A stretch of 64,000 nt of DNA, taken from assembly GCA_033064195.1 (NCBI GenBank), contig JARBJD010000115.1, forward strand, positions 144,688 through 208,687, given 5' to 3'. Source of the stretch: Blattamonas nauphoetae. Taxonomy: Eukaryota > Preaxostyla > Oxymonadida. Shown here in pieces: positions 1 to 10,744 of the stretch (position 1 is its first letter; every line of letters begins with the position of its first letter). The translations under genes and the position numbers were made by a program. A model generated the notes under the pieces. The model was not told where the DNA came from and made no database searches. It saw only the letters and a list, made by a program, of their open reading frames with translations.

Positions 1-1101
1 CAGAAGAAAACGGAGCGGCCATTTCGGGTTGGACATTCGGGCAGTCTTATAAACACTTTGGGCCTTCACTTGATTCTTTCTGAAGTGGGTCAAGAAGTTC
101 GCGTAGTGAAATTGGAGATCGGCTTTCGTGCGATGTCGCTTCAGAGCGTTTGAGTATATCATATCCACATAATTCATGTATTCAAACGTCTTGAATTGTT
201 TCTGTTGAAGAAAGCGAACAGCGGGTTCCACCAACTTGTAGTTTTTCATTTTGGGGAGGCGGTTGTTGGACGGATCGTCTGGATCCGCCAGAGGGAGTCC
301 GTCTGCTGTAAGAAGGTAGCGGGATGCCGTTCTCATCGCGACAATCTTGTAGAAGAGGATAGAAAGTCCAACTGTTGCTCCGACTCCGACAACGGCGAGG
401 ACGATTGTCAGAATTAGTTGGATGGTGGCAGCGTTGGGTGTCTTGATTAAACCACCAATGAGGTAGGCAAGTTCCAGAAAGGCACGTACACAACCGAATA
501 AGGTCCATTGGATGATTGTCAGTACGTTCCCGCTGAAATGATAATATGGTTGTGTGATCACAACCCAAGTAATCAGAAGGGCCGCAACACCACAAGTAAC
601 GACGAACCGCCAGAATGGCCAGTCAATCAGCATCCGCATGGCAAAGATCACTCCAAAACGCAAGACGACCTGGGCGAGTTGGAAATCGAATGTGGGCATC
701 GAAAATAGGCCGCCGTACTTCGGATTGTGCTGATGAATCAAAAGATGGTACATTAGAGCCATGACAAAGAAGATCACGAGGAAGAGGATTGACATGGCAA
801 GTCCAACAGCGGCTGGGATCGGATCGGATCCGAAACACTGATCTGTGGTTGTTCGGAAGTAGAAGGTGTTGTTCTGACCTTTGTAACAATCAAATTGAGA
901 TATAGCAAGGCTGACAAGGGGGATGAACAGAATAGTCATAAATAACTCAAAAACGCCACGGAGGAACCTGATCAACCATGGCTGTTTGGCGTTGATGACA
1001 GTGGATAGAAGAAAGAAAAGAGTGCCGTATCTCGGGCAGAGAAGTGGTCCTGATTCAAACTGTGGAACTGTCCTGTTGAACCAACAGACGAAACGCTTTT
1101 G
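1..1101 (-). CDS. Partial multi-pass membrane protein, TmcB/TmcC (tiny macrocysts)-like
   Basis: The minus strand is open from the window edge to a TAG at 1102-1104, so the C-terminus lies outside. In order, the visible protein has about seven hydrophobic segments (for example GTLFFLLSTVINA, MTILFIPLVSLAI, AMSILFLVIFFVMALMYHLL, TIVLAVVGVGATVGLSILF) and then a soluble helical part containing YMNYVDMIYSNALKRHRTK, NFLTHFRKNQVKAQ and MSNPKWPLRFLLF. That last pattern matches the helical repeat following the membrane region in protist TmcB/TmcC proteins, which usually end in PAS and nucleotide-cyclase domains. Recognition is from memory and no catalytic domain is visible. The 5' end is unresolved: a second frame beginning with ATG at 1187-1189 looks coding (MSLEVVFEPIIHIF) and is open to 1055, so an intron, frameshift or base error lies between 1055 and 1101. 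Confidence 0.6.
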
Positions 1102-1189
1102 CTATCGTCTGACATTGGACGGTTGGGGGGAGATAACGACTACTCGAGAAAATATGAATTATGGGTTCAAAAACAACCTCCAAGCTCAT

Positions 1190-1525
1190 TGTCAGTCACT
1201 CGATCTAGTTGGATAGCCTTGATGAGTGAATGGAGAAAAGAAGTCTGTAGAAAGGTGCGGAGAAATGAATGAGTTTCTTTGTTCACTCAAAAGGGAACCA
1301 TTTCTCAAATTCTGACTTTTCATTCTTCAAATCAAGAGAATACCGTCATAATTCATTCAATTTGCGAAAAACCATTGTTCTCAGCGACAAGTCAGATCAT
1401 TGTTCCAGATTTCGGTCAAAATCAGTGAAAATGAAGACGTTGAGATGACATGATGATTTCTTGAAGAGAAGTGAAGTGTTGGCGACAAAGAAGGTGATTC
1501 TGGAGAGAAGGGTGTATGTGATGAG
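1190..1525. other. Intergenic stretch
   Basis: It lies between the putative start of the TmcB-like gene and the stop of the first SPRY-like gene. I see no coding frame, repeat or RNA gene. The part next to 1526 is the 3' flank of the SPRY-like gene and has a partly similar counterpart beside the second copy (around 3190-3337). Confidence 0.5.
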
Positions 1526-3136
1526 CTAATCTCGAATCTTGATTTCTTTCCTTCCTCCCTGGAGTGTTGGTTTGGCTGTGAATGAAAGTGAGTGGATTGT
1601 GACGGAGACAGAGGGGTGATGGAGATTGATCGCAAATCGGAACGGCAGCGAGAGATTTGAGAAAAAGGTGGAATGTACAGCTTCATTATCCCAAAGTTTG
1701 AGATTTCGTTGTCTATCTCGACAATCTGCTTCGAGAACGGCCTGTCTGGTATATCGACGAGGAGGTGCTCCATTCGCTTGAGCAGGGGCTGGAGGTTCGA
1801 AAGTCTTTCCCCAACTAGCTCTGCTTGTTGGTTCAAGGAAGAAATGGAGTTTTGTTCCTGCGTCAACAAGATGTGCGTCGACGGCTCCGAAACTATATCC
1901 AAAATATGAATGGGTGATTGTGAATGACAGTTGGGCGACATCGGACGAGATGAGTGGAGAAAAAAGGGTTTTGGGGATGAAATTTGTTTCTTCGTTTTCT
2001 TATCGTTGCCGAAGTGTGAACATGTTGCCTGTTCTGATGAAAAAATCCTTATCGAAGATTTCAATTGCATCTGCCCCCGTTTTGGACCATCGTTGGAACC
2101 GAGATTCGCGAAGGAGGTCACATTTCCGTTTTTCTTCGAGATGACTAAGCAGTGAATCAAATCTTGACTGTCTTTCATGCATCGTTTTGAACTGTTCGGC
2201 CATCTGAGTTGCTAAGTTGCACACGGTATTGTGAAGTTCGTCAAATTGATCTTTCATAACAGGCATTGGCTTGCTCATCGTCGTTTTGTTTTGATGAGAT
2301 TTGAGGTGATGACGTTCTTTTGTTTTCTTGCCATCAGATGGACCAATTACATTATGAATCAGGGCCAACAAACTTGAAGCAATACTCTGAAAGATAACAG
2401 AATTTGAGGATGAGACGAACGATGAACAAACTCTCAATCCAACCGAACTGTGGGATGAGATGATGCCAGAGAGGATCGAGACAAGACCACATGATTCGGC
2501 AATCGCACAGCGAGTTGGGAGTGCATCCAGGTCTGACAGGAAGAGACAACGAGAGATGAGACATGAGTGAAAGACAAAACGCTCAAGAAGATTCATCGAG
2601 GAAGAAAATAACGAGACAATTGGACAACAGAAAAGGGAGAAGGGATGTTGATGAAGATCAAACCGGATTCCAAAAATGTCCGAATCTGAGAAAGAAGTGG
2701 CAAAGTCTCTTTTTCGGAACAATTCCGAAGCGATGAACAATATCCCCGAATCACTTCTTCCTGCATCCACACATACAAGAGATGAAGAAAATGAGGATTC
2801 AATGAGATTCAAGAACAATCCAGAGGAAGAAAGAGTTAAAATTACTAAGAAGAGAGTGAATGAGAAGGCACACAATATCAGACAATGTTGGATTAGAGGA
2901 AGACAGATGATCACATGGAAGAGGTGCTGAAGCAGATGGAACAGTCTGGGTGCACAAGCGATTGAACATGATATTGATCCATCCCCACAACTTGTCAGTT
3001 TCAGCGCTGATTTGATAATTTCAGCTCTGTTGTATGCACTCGCACACCATTTGCTTTGATTTTCGTTCGATACACTTGACATAGTCGTTAAGGATTGAAT
3101 GGGAGTGATCCTCTTCACGTAATCTGACTCATTCAA
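1526..3136 (-). pseudogene. SPRY-like domain protein, copy A, with an in-frame stop
   Basis: Alignment with copy B (3338-4937) defines at least three exons: the last from 1526 to 2386, a 45-nt GT-AG intron 2387-2431, a 101-nt exon 2432-2532, a 48-nt intron 2533-2580, and an upstream exon whose start I cannot place. The last exon has a helical stretch (FKTMHERQSRFDSLLSHLEE), then RWSKTGADAIEIFDKDF and an SPRY-like C-terminal part with VLEADCRDRQRNLKLW and PFRFAINLHHPSVSVTI. SPRY domains are protein-interaction modules. A single TAA at 2000-2002 replaces a proline codon present in copy B, while the frame downstream stays open and conserved to TAG at 1526-1528. It is probably a recent pseudogene; a truncated product or a base error is possible. 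Confidence 0.55.
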
Positions 3137-3337
3137 TCTTCTGAATCAGAGAGGCATGTGTTCATTCATTCTGTGAGAGCATTCCCTTGTTCTCAGCGAG
3201 AGTTCATATCATAGGTCCATGTTTCAGTTAAAAGAAGTGAAAACGAAGACGACGAGATGACATGATGATTTCTTGAAGAGAAGTGAACTGCTTGAGAAAT
3301 AGAAGGTAATTTTGGAGAAAACGGTGCAGGCAGTTGG

Positions 3338-4937
3338 TTATGCTTGAAAATCACTCTTCCTAACTCCTCCCTTCAGTGTTGGTTCGGTTGTGAATCTGAG
3401 TGAGTTGATTGTGACAGAAACAGAGGGATGATGAAGAGTGATCACAAATCGGAACAGTCGTGGGAGATTCTTGTAAAAGTCGTGATTGACATTTCCGTCA
3501 AACAAGCATTTAACTGTTCGTTCTTCGTCCCGACAATCTGCTTCCAGCACGACCTGGAAGGTCCGACGAGGAGGTGCTGCAAACGTTTGAGCACGGGCTG
3601 GTGGAGAGTATTTATAGCCCCAACATGCTCGACCGTGTTGTTGGTTCCAGATATCTGCTTGTGTTCCCGTGTCAACAAGATGTGGGCTGACGGCTCCACA
3701 ACGAAATCCATAATATGAATGGGTGATTGTGAATGACAGCTGGGCGACATCGGATGAGATGAGAGGAGAAAAGAGGGCTTTGGGGATGAAGTTTGTCTTT
3801 TCGTTTTCTGGTCTTTCCCGAAGTGTGAATGTGTTGCCTGTTTTGATGATGAAATCCTCGTCGAAGATTTCAATTGCATCTGCACCCGTTTTGGACCATC
3901 TCTGGAACCGAGTTTTGTAGAGACGGTCAGATTTCATCTTGGAATCCAAGCGACGCAAAACAGAATCAAATCTTGACTGTCTTTCATGCATCGTTTTGAA
4001 TTGTTCAGCTATCTGCGTTGCCATGTTGCACACGGTATTGTGAAGCTTGAGAAGCTGCTCGTTCACGTCACAGACTGGTTTAGAATTTGTCTGTTCGTCT
4101 TCATGAGATTTGAGGGGACGATGTTTCGTTTTCTGAACCTCATGTGATACAAGAGCATTTTGGACTAATGCCAACAAATTGGAAGCAATGCTCTGAAAGA
4201 CAATAGAAGGCGAGGATGAGATGAATGAGAATCAAACCTTCAATCCAACAGAGCTGTGAGATGAGACAATGTCAGAGAGGACCGACACAAGACCACATGA
4301 CTCTGCAATCGCACAACGAGTTGGGAGTTCATCCAGATCTGATGGGAACAGATAAGAAGAGATGAGTAGAGTGTTGAAAGAAAAAACACTCAAGAAGACT
4401 CATCGAGGAAGAAAACATCGACACGATGATACAACAGAAAAGGGAGAAGGGATGCTGGATAATATCAAACTGGATTCCAAAAATGTCCGAATTTGAGAAA
4501 GAATTGGCAAAGTCTCTTTTTCGGAACAATTCCGAAGCGATGAACAATATCCTCGAATCGTTTCTTCCTGGATCCACACATACAAGAGATGAAAGAAATG
4601 AGGAATCAATGAGATTCATGAACAAAACAGAGGAAGAAAGAGAAAAAGAACGATGAAGAGAGTAGACACGAAGGCACACAATATCAGACAATGATGGATC
4701 AGAAGAAGGCAGAGGATGAGATGGGAGAGGTGCTGAAGTAGATTCAACAGGTTGGGTGCATAAGCGAGTGAACATGTGATTGATCCAGCCCCACAACTTG
4801 TCGCAATGTGTAGTCACTGTTAATTGACCATTCACATTTTCACTCTTTTTGAGATAGAGATTGTTTATCAACTGAATCGAGAGATGTGACAACTTTTGTG
4901 TGATTTTTACCAAATTATGGTCTTGCCAGAGTTTCAA
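3338..4937 (-). CDS. SPRY-like domain protein, copy B (spliced)
   Basis: The last exon, 3338-4192, is open and ends in TAA. Upstream are a 45-nt intron (4193-4237, with an in-frame TGA showing it must be removed), exon 4238-4338 encoding LPTRCAIAESCGLVSVLSD, and a 49-nt intron 4339-4387. The C-terminal part contains RWSKTGADAIEIFDEDF, LISSDVAQLSFTITHSYYGF, a tryptophan-glycine pair (CWGY), VVLEADCRDEERTVKCLFDG and PRLFRFVITLHHPSVSV, the order seen in SPRY domains of metamonad proteins I recall. An N-terminal helical region (FKTMHERQSRFDSVLRRLD) may oligomerise. The partner and pathway are unknown. The 5' end is not fixed: the upstream frame to 4937 is low-complexity and may contain further introns. 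Copy A lies directly downstream in the same orientation, so the pair arose by tandem duplication. Confidence 0.55.
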
Positions 4938-4966
4938 TCGATAAGTGTCAAACTTGTCAACTGTCC

Positions 4967-6628
4967 ATGAACCTCGCCAAACTCTTCGTGGTCACACTCC
5001 TCTTCAACTCGTTATCGACACTGAATATCAAGACCAACATCAATTGGGACGATATCATCCGTTCCCAGTCAGAAATTTCAAGCACAGATCATATCAGCAA
5101 GAAGATAATCGCTGTCAATCAAAACGTGGTTGTTGCATCGACAATCAGAGTGACTTCAGATGAGATGTCGTTGATTGGCCAAGAATCCACCCTTTTATAC
5201 TCTCCACAACAGGAAGATAGCAACAGATGGCCTCTCTCTTCACCCGGGCAAGAATCAGGGGCCAATCACATTCCAGCATCTGAAAACTCGGACAATACGC
5301 GTGATAGAACATCGACATTCTTGTTTGACATTTGGAATAGCTCGTTTTCGGCGAATGGGATCGAAGCCATCCTGTCATGCGACAACACTGGACTCTGTTC
5401 CATTTCTGGCTCTTCAGTCGCTTTCTCGTCAAGTCTAATCTCTTCAATTGGGCTCATCTCTCCATTTCTGGTGATGGTGTCTGATGCAGGCCTCGACAAT
5501 CTTCACTCACGGATTGTTCTCTCCGAAGTCACCCACACATCAACCAGCGACTTCCTCCCATCTTTTGTTGATGTCTCCCACCCACTGTCGTCCTCCTCGC
5601 TCCATCCTGCCTCGTCCTCCGATGACTCCATCCACAGCAGTGTTGGTGGAGTGTCTGTCGTCGGAATTGGCCTTCGACTGTCCGATTCGTGTCTGGCAAG
5701 CGGAACAGGCCCTCTTTTCTCATTCGGCCTAAACGGGCATGCATCGCCCTCCCCAACCCTCACAAATGACCTGCCGATGGAGACAGCCCTTGTGCAGAGC
5801 AGTCTGGTGAATATGAGCAGCAGATCAACCGCCGCTGGAAGGGAGAGCGAAGGAAGCTTGTTCGGCTCGAATGCGAAGCAGAGAATTGTTGGGAGCGAGA
5901 TCTCAAAATCAGCGAACCACCAACGCGGGACAGCGATGCTGGATCCGAACATGGGTGGCTGTCTGGTCTGCCTGAACACCTCGTTCTCGTCCTGCCACAC
6001 CCACGCCAACACCGGCCAAGCAATCTCCCGCAAAGACCACGTCCAAGGCGACCAGTTCGACACATCTCAAGTGACATCCACTTCTGTCTCCTTCACACTT
6101 TGCACTTTCAACGAGATGTCAATGACAAATTCAGAAAGTTTTGGAGAGGCAGTTATACACATCATCGACGCCAAAGCCGATCTGACTGTCTCGCAGTGCT
6201 TCTTCCACAAGTGCAGAGTAACAGCATTTGCACCATCTGGGGCAGCCATCATATTCAGTCCCAAAATAGTAGATCAGCAAAGTATCTCCATCGAAATGTC
6301 TTCCTTCACGGAATGCCAAGCAATTTCCACGTCTTTTATGATGAAGATCGCCTTTGCACCAGCCTTCTATGTGAAGAATGCAACGACTTCGACACTTTCA
6401 CAGAACTTCTTCCATCTCTGCAACGCAACGTTGCGAAGCGGAGCGATTGAGTTGGACACAACAGACGCGACGATCTCAAATTGTTCGTTTGTGGAATGTG
6501 CTGCTCTCACGCAGTATGGAGGTGCGATTGGATTCATGTCGATGGTTTCGCTGTCGCTGATGCACACGAAATTCAGAGATTGTTCAGCTGTGACAGCTGG
6601 ATCGTGTGATCTGAGTTATCAAGACATG
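4967..6628 (+). CDS. Giant surface protein, segment 1 (N-terminus)
   Basis: ATG at 4967 is followed by a signal-peptide-like start (MNLAKLFVVTLLFNSLSTL). The 554 codons then carry Ser/Thr-rich beta-helix (pectin-lyase-like/polymorphic membrane protein-like) repeats such as CFFHKCRVTAFAPSGAAI, FTECQAISTS, SNCSFVECAALTQYGGAIGF and KFRDCSAV: short strands with an alternating F/C-x-x-C/N pattern and GGAI turns. It is inferred to be exported and to form the extracellular stalk of a surface protein. The frame enters an insertion at 6629 and would stop at 6827-6829 inside it. The GACATG at 6623-6628 recurs at 15209-15214, and joining there continues the reading frame into segment 2, so this is the first part of a 2,238-residue protein. 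Confidence 0.7.
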
Positions 6629-9600
6629 GACCGCCCTTCCAGTAGGTCCATTACGAAACCTGGGGCTCCTCTCATGACGAGATATGGTGTGATCAATTAT
6701 AAGAATAAGTTATTAATGGGCAGGCCTGGTCAATTTCTTCATTCAAATACATTTATGCCACCTCCTCATCGTTACTCATGGAAATATCTCTTTCCAATAT
6801 CGATCCTTAACAAGTTGATGCTCCTTTGATGGTCAATCATATTATTGAGACCTCACTTCTGTCAACAATTAGTTGCCTTCTCTGGCAGTACAACCCACAA
6901 ACCCACTCTCCCATGACACGCTAGTTAACAATAGTAGCTCACGGATCTCGTATCCAGACATTTTGTCAACGAATGGCTCACTCGACACCTAGTTGGAGCA
7001 GATTGATCCTCGAATCATTCACCAACTCCAGATGTAGTTATTAGCTCAGTGTCTTTTCGATTTGGTGATTACCGTCGAATTAGTGTTCATCACGAGTGCG
7101 AAGGTTAGTTGTACAAGATATCGCACACTTCACCAACCGGACTCAGAGTCCAGAACACAGACAGAATAGGAGGCAACCCTACGATGAGGAGGCAGGAATA
7201 CGCATCAAAGATATGAAAGGACGACAAACCGGCGAATGTTATCAGATTGGATCCCTCCAGTCGGAAGAACCCTCGACAATTTCAATTATCTTCACCTGAA
7301 GACAGCCGGACTTTCATCCAAGTTGTCCGTACAGACAGGGTAAGAAGATTACGAGGGTGAACTCAGCATATCGATCATGTGAGGTGTGGGACTCATGTGT
7401 CCCTCTCACCAGCGACTTCGATCGACACAATGACGTGGTAAAGTCCAGTACCATCATGCAATGAACAAACTCAAAAGGAGTGGAGGACAGAATCAGCAAT
7501 GACAACGCACGATAAGCGAAGCCGAGATCCACAAAATCAAGGTCCCATCGATACTGGGAGAGTGGTATTTAAACAAAGGCAAACCGTAAATAACCCTCTA
7601 AGCCGAGCCACAAGCGTCTATTTACTGTTGCCACTTCATCGTGAGTGCACTGTCGACGCAACAGGGATCCTCTATCCCGACTCCCTCTAGATATCCGACA
7701 ACTTCAAAAATTCCAAAATATTGGACACAAATCGGCTTCTATCCATCGACATCTTGAATTATTCCCTCTTCCTTGAGTTCTCTCATGTTTTGAACACAAC
7801 AGCGCCGCTCGTTTCTACAACTCTTAAAATTCCAACAATTGCAACATACATCTCTTTCGCTGACCAATTTTAGCATCTATGCCTCAACCAGTATAGGGGA
7901 ACGATCTTATTGACGAGTATTGTTACTCTGAGGCGGACTACAACCAGTTGTAGCCACATCTTCCATCACGGACTATCAAGATCACTGGGGTCAGCATTCT
8001 GCCTGAATAAACATCAAAACACCATCTCCGAGTTTCTTATCGAGAATTGTTCGAAACTGGAGGTTTGTATGCCGGCACAAAACAGCTCTCGGTGCAAGCT
8101 TATCATCGACACTGATATGTCAGTCAGACCCCCAACAACTTCAACTCGCATTGCTATTTCGAAAACGAATGTAATTACGTTCCTTTATGCGTTTGTCTTC
8201 AAAGACACTGTCAGTTTCCCCGCACCACGAAACAGCTCCGTCGAGAAAGGTGACGACCCTTGCGATTTCACCACCATTCATTCATCTCCGACGGGCATTG
8301 ACGATCATCAAACTCTGTGTCGCTTCCTTCTCTCTCCCTGAGGACACAACGACCACAAAATTGTCTGTTGCGAACTCACGAGCTCTCAGAGATTCGGCTG
8401 TATGTCTCGACAACAGTCTGAAATTCACCATCTCCAAGTTTGGTGTTGACAGATGTTGCTAATCGGAGACAACTCTGTCGAACAAGAAGGCAAATTTCGG
8501 AACCCAACATCGAATTAGTTCTCTCACATCCCGAGGAAGCTCGGTTGAGAAATGAGATAACTTCCGTGCGATTTGGTCATCCCATTGGCTCCGTCTCCAA
8601 TCCTTGCTTCGATGCTCCCCGACCATCCTTTTTTCTTACAGCCTGAACGACAAACTCTGATGTGAACACACCAACCACCGATAGCCTCGCTGTCTTCATT
8701 GCTGATGTATCCAGATAAACTAAGTTCACCATCGTATCTTCCTCCCTGACTGTCGACGCCACAGATCCAGTACTTGTCAAATGGACCGTGACAGAAACGA
8801 GATAGAGAACTGAATTGGTTCTTCACCTGGACAACTCGTTGTTGAAGAAAGGTCCGTCCGCAGCACCAGCTCTGCCACGTTCAGTGTGAGTTGCATCCGC
8901 TGGGCAGAATTGGTCAGCGATGACATTGTCACCTGTTCAGAACGTTGTTGTAGAAACGCTGGGAACATCGCTCAGCGAGAGAATTATCGGTCAGCGTCGA
9001 TGAATGGATGGAGAATGTTGCAATCCATCCCAACCACAAAGATCTCCTCGGTTCGACCATTGTCGAGCTTGATATGTCCGTGCAAGGCTCAGAACTGCAA
9101 CGATGGCTCAAACAAGTTGACCATCGAAAAGGAGACAAGGTTACGACCGAGACACTCCATTGTGAATGATAGTTACAGTGTCATTGTGAGTCAGCTTTGT
9201 TGTTCCTGATATAGTTCGACGGAACGGACTTTCAACACCGAATTATTTGATGAGTGTGACATTGATCGAACAGTTTCCTGAGGGAAACTCCACAGCGAGC
9301 ATCTCAACAACTCCAGTCTCCACTGCTCGTCTGATTGGGATTGGCGCAGTATTGCGCACTGATTGACAGGAAGACAGGACTCTTCCATTCATATCTTCTG
9401 GATAGTTTCCATCACAGATGTTGGGAAGACGTCGATTGTGTTCACAATCGTTCAACACTAACGAATTCTCATCCGAACACTTTTCACCACCGACAGCCTT
9501 GACTCGCGAACTTCATTCAGGTTTCCTGTTTATCCGCAGACATTGTCTCTCCATTTGTTCGAATCCAACGAAACTGTGTTGTACTCACACTTTCTGGTCG

Positions 9601-10744
9601 TGCGCTTCCCCCACACGACCACATCCTCAGCCCTGAGAACCCACCAGACCTGAAGGACTCTCCCAGATAGATGAATTGGTTCCTTGTCGACAGGATCGAG
9701 ATTGTGGTCTGCTTCTCTCTCACTCGTCGATGGTCCTCTTCCAGAGTGTGGCCAGACGATCATCGCGACAGGATTCGAGGGTAGGAATGAAAATGGAGAA
9801 GATGTGCATGTAAATGGAGCCCTTACGATCTTTTTGACAACAAAGCTAGCTGTCATCATCAACAGCTCTCTGAATCCCGTTGTCACCAGGAAGGGAGAGA
9901 TACCGTTCAACTAAACTGGATCTTCAACGGTATTGACAACAGAATCGGGTCAATTGCTATGACTCGTGATTCAGCAACAAATGTTATTCAAATGGAATAT
10001 GGGACACTCACGCGATCAAATGATCATTGTGCACTCTACGAGCAAAGGGCAGTCTTTCACTCGAGGGAGATCTGGGTATTCACAAAGCTGTTTCTCATCT
10101 GATTATGATTCAGAGACCGAATGACTTCGAGAGCGAAGAACTCATAATAGAGTTGACCAACACGACTGCAGGTACTGGAGGCGAGGTACTCTCCGAAGTT
10201 GCCCGATCGATGGTGGTGAAGGGGGAAGCAGTCTATTCCGGGCACAACCTTCTTCTATCCAGAAGACATTGCCACATTGAGTTCGTCACACTCACACGAA
10301 GGGTCATCCTTTGCACTCTCTGTCACCTCGCCGCAAGCATTATTCACAACTGTCCCGTCTTTCAGGCAGACCGGAACGTTTAGTGTGGAGTCGGAGTATC
10401 GTGTCTGAAGGAGCCGGCATCTTCAGTTCGGACACCGATCTTGTCTTCGAAGGGTCGAAGCAATCGGATGTTCATAATGACAAGTGGGGGAGAGACAAGA
10501 AGACATGAGTGAGTGAGCACTTCGGCTGGTCACCGAATGGTCTTGCGCTCCAAACTCACTCCACCTTGTTCTATTATGTTTGGTGGCAGCAGCTTGTCGC
10601 TGGTCACGGCCTGCCTTCACCATCACCTCTATCAGTTGAGACTTCAGGCTTGTTTTCTTCCTTATTCATCCCTTTTTTGGTCCTTTCAAGTCTCGTCATG
10701 AGAGGAGCCCCAGGTTTCGTAATGGACCTACTGGAAGGGCGGTC
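6629..10744. mobile_element. DNA element with perfect 54-bp terminal inverted repeats, left half of a compound insertion
   Basis: Positions 6629-6682 and 10691-10744 are perfect inverted copies of each other (ends GACCGCCCTTCC... and ...GGAAGGGCGGTC). The insertion interrupts the giant surface gene; GACATG before 6629 recurs after 15208. The 4.1-kb interior has no intact ORF over about 145 codons and no recognisable transposase. Stretches around 8500-10000 read like decayed coding DNA in several frames (for example GALTIFLTTKLAVIINSSLN at about 9810-9870), so it may contain remnants of an old gene. It is either a non-autonomous element abutting the next one or the left half of a single rearranged 8.6-kb element. 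Confidence 0.65.

Noticed and set aside
2676-2930. Plus-strand 84-codon frame (MSESEKEVAKSLFRNNSEA) also present at 4484-4656.
   Set aside because: It is antisense to the upstream exon region of the SPRY-like genes and is kept only because the two loci are duplicates; no independent support.
9540-9600. GTTCGAATCC at 9559 resembling a tRNA T-loop.
   Set aside because: No flanking stem or cloverleaf could be drawn around it.
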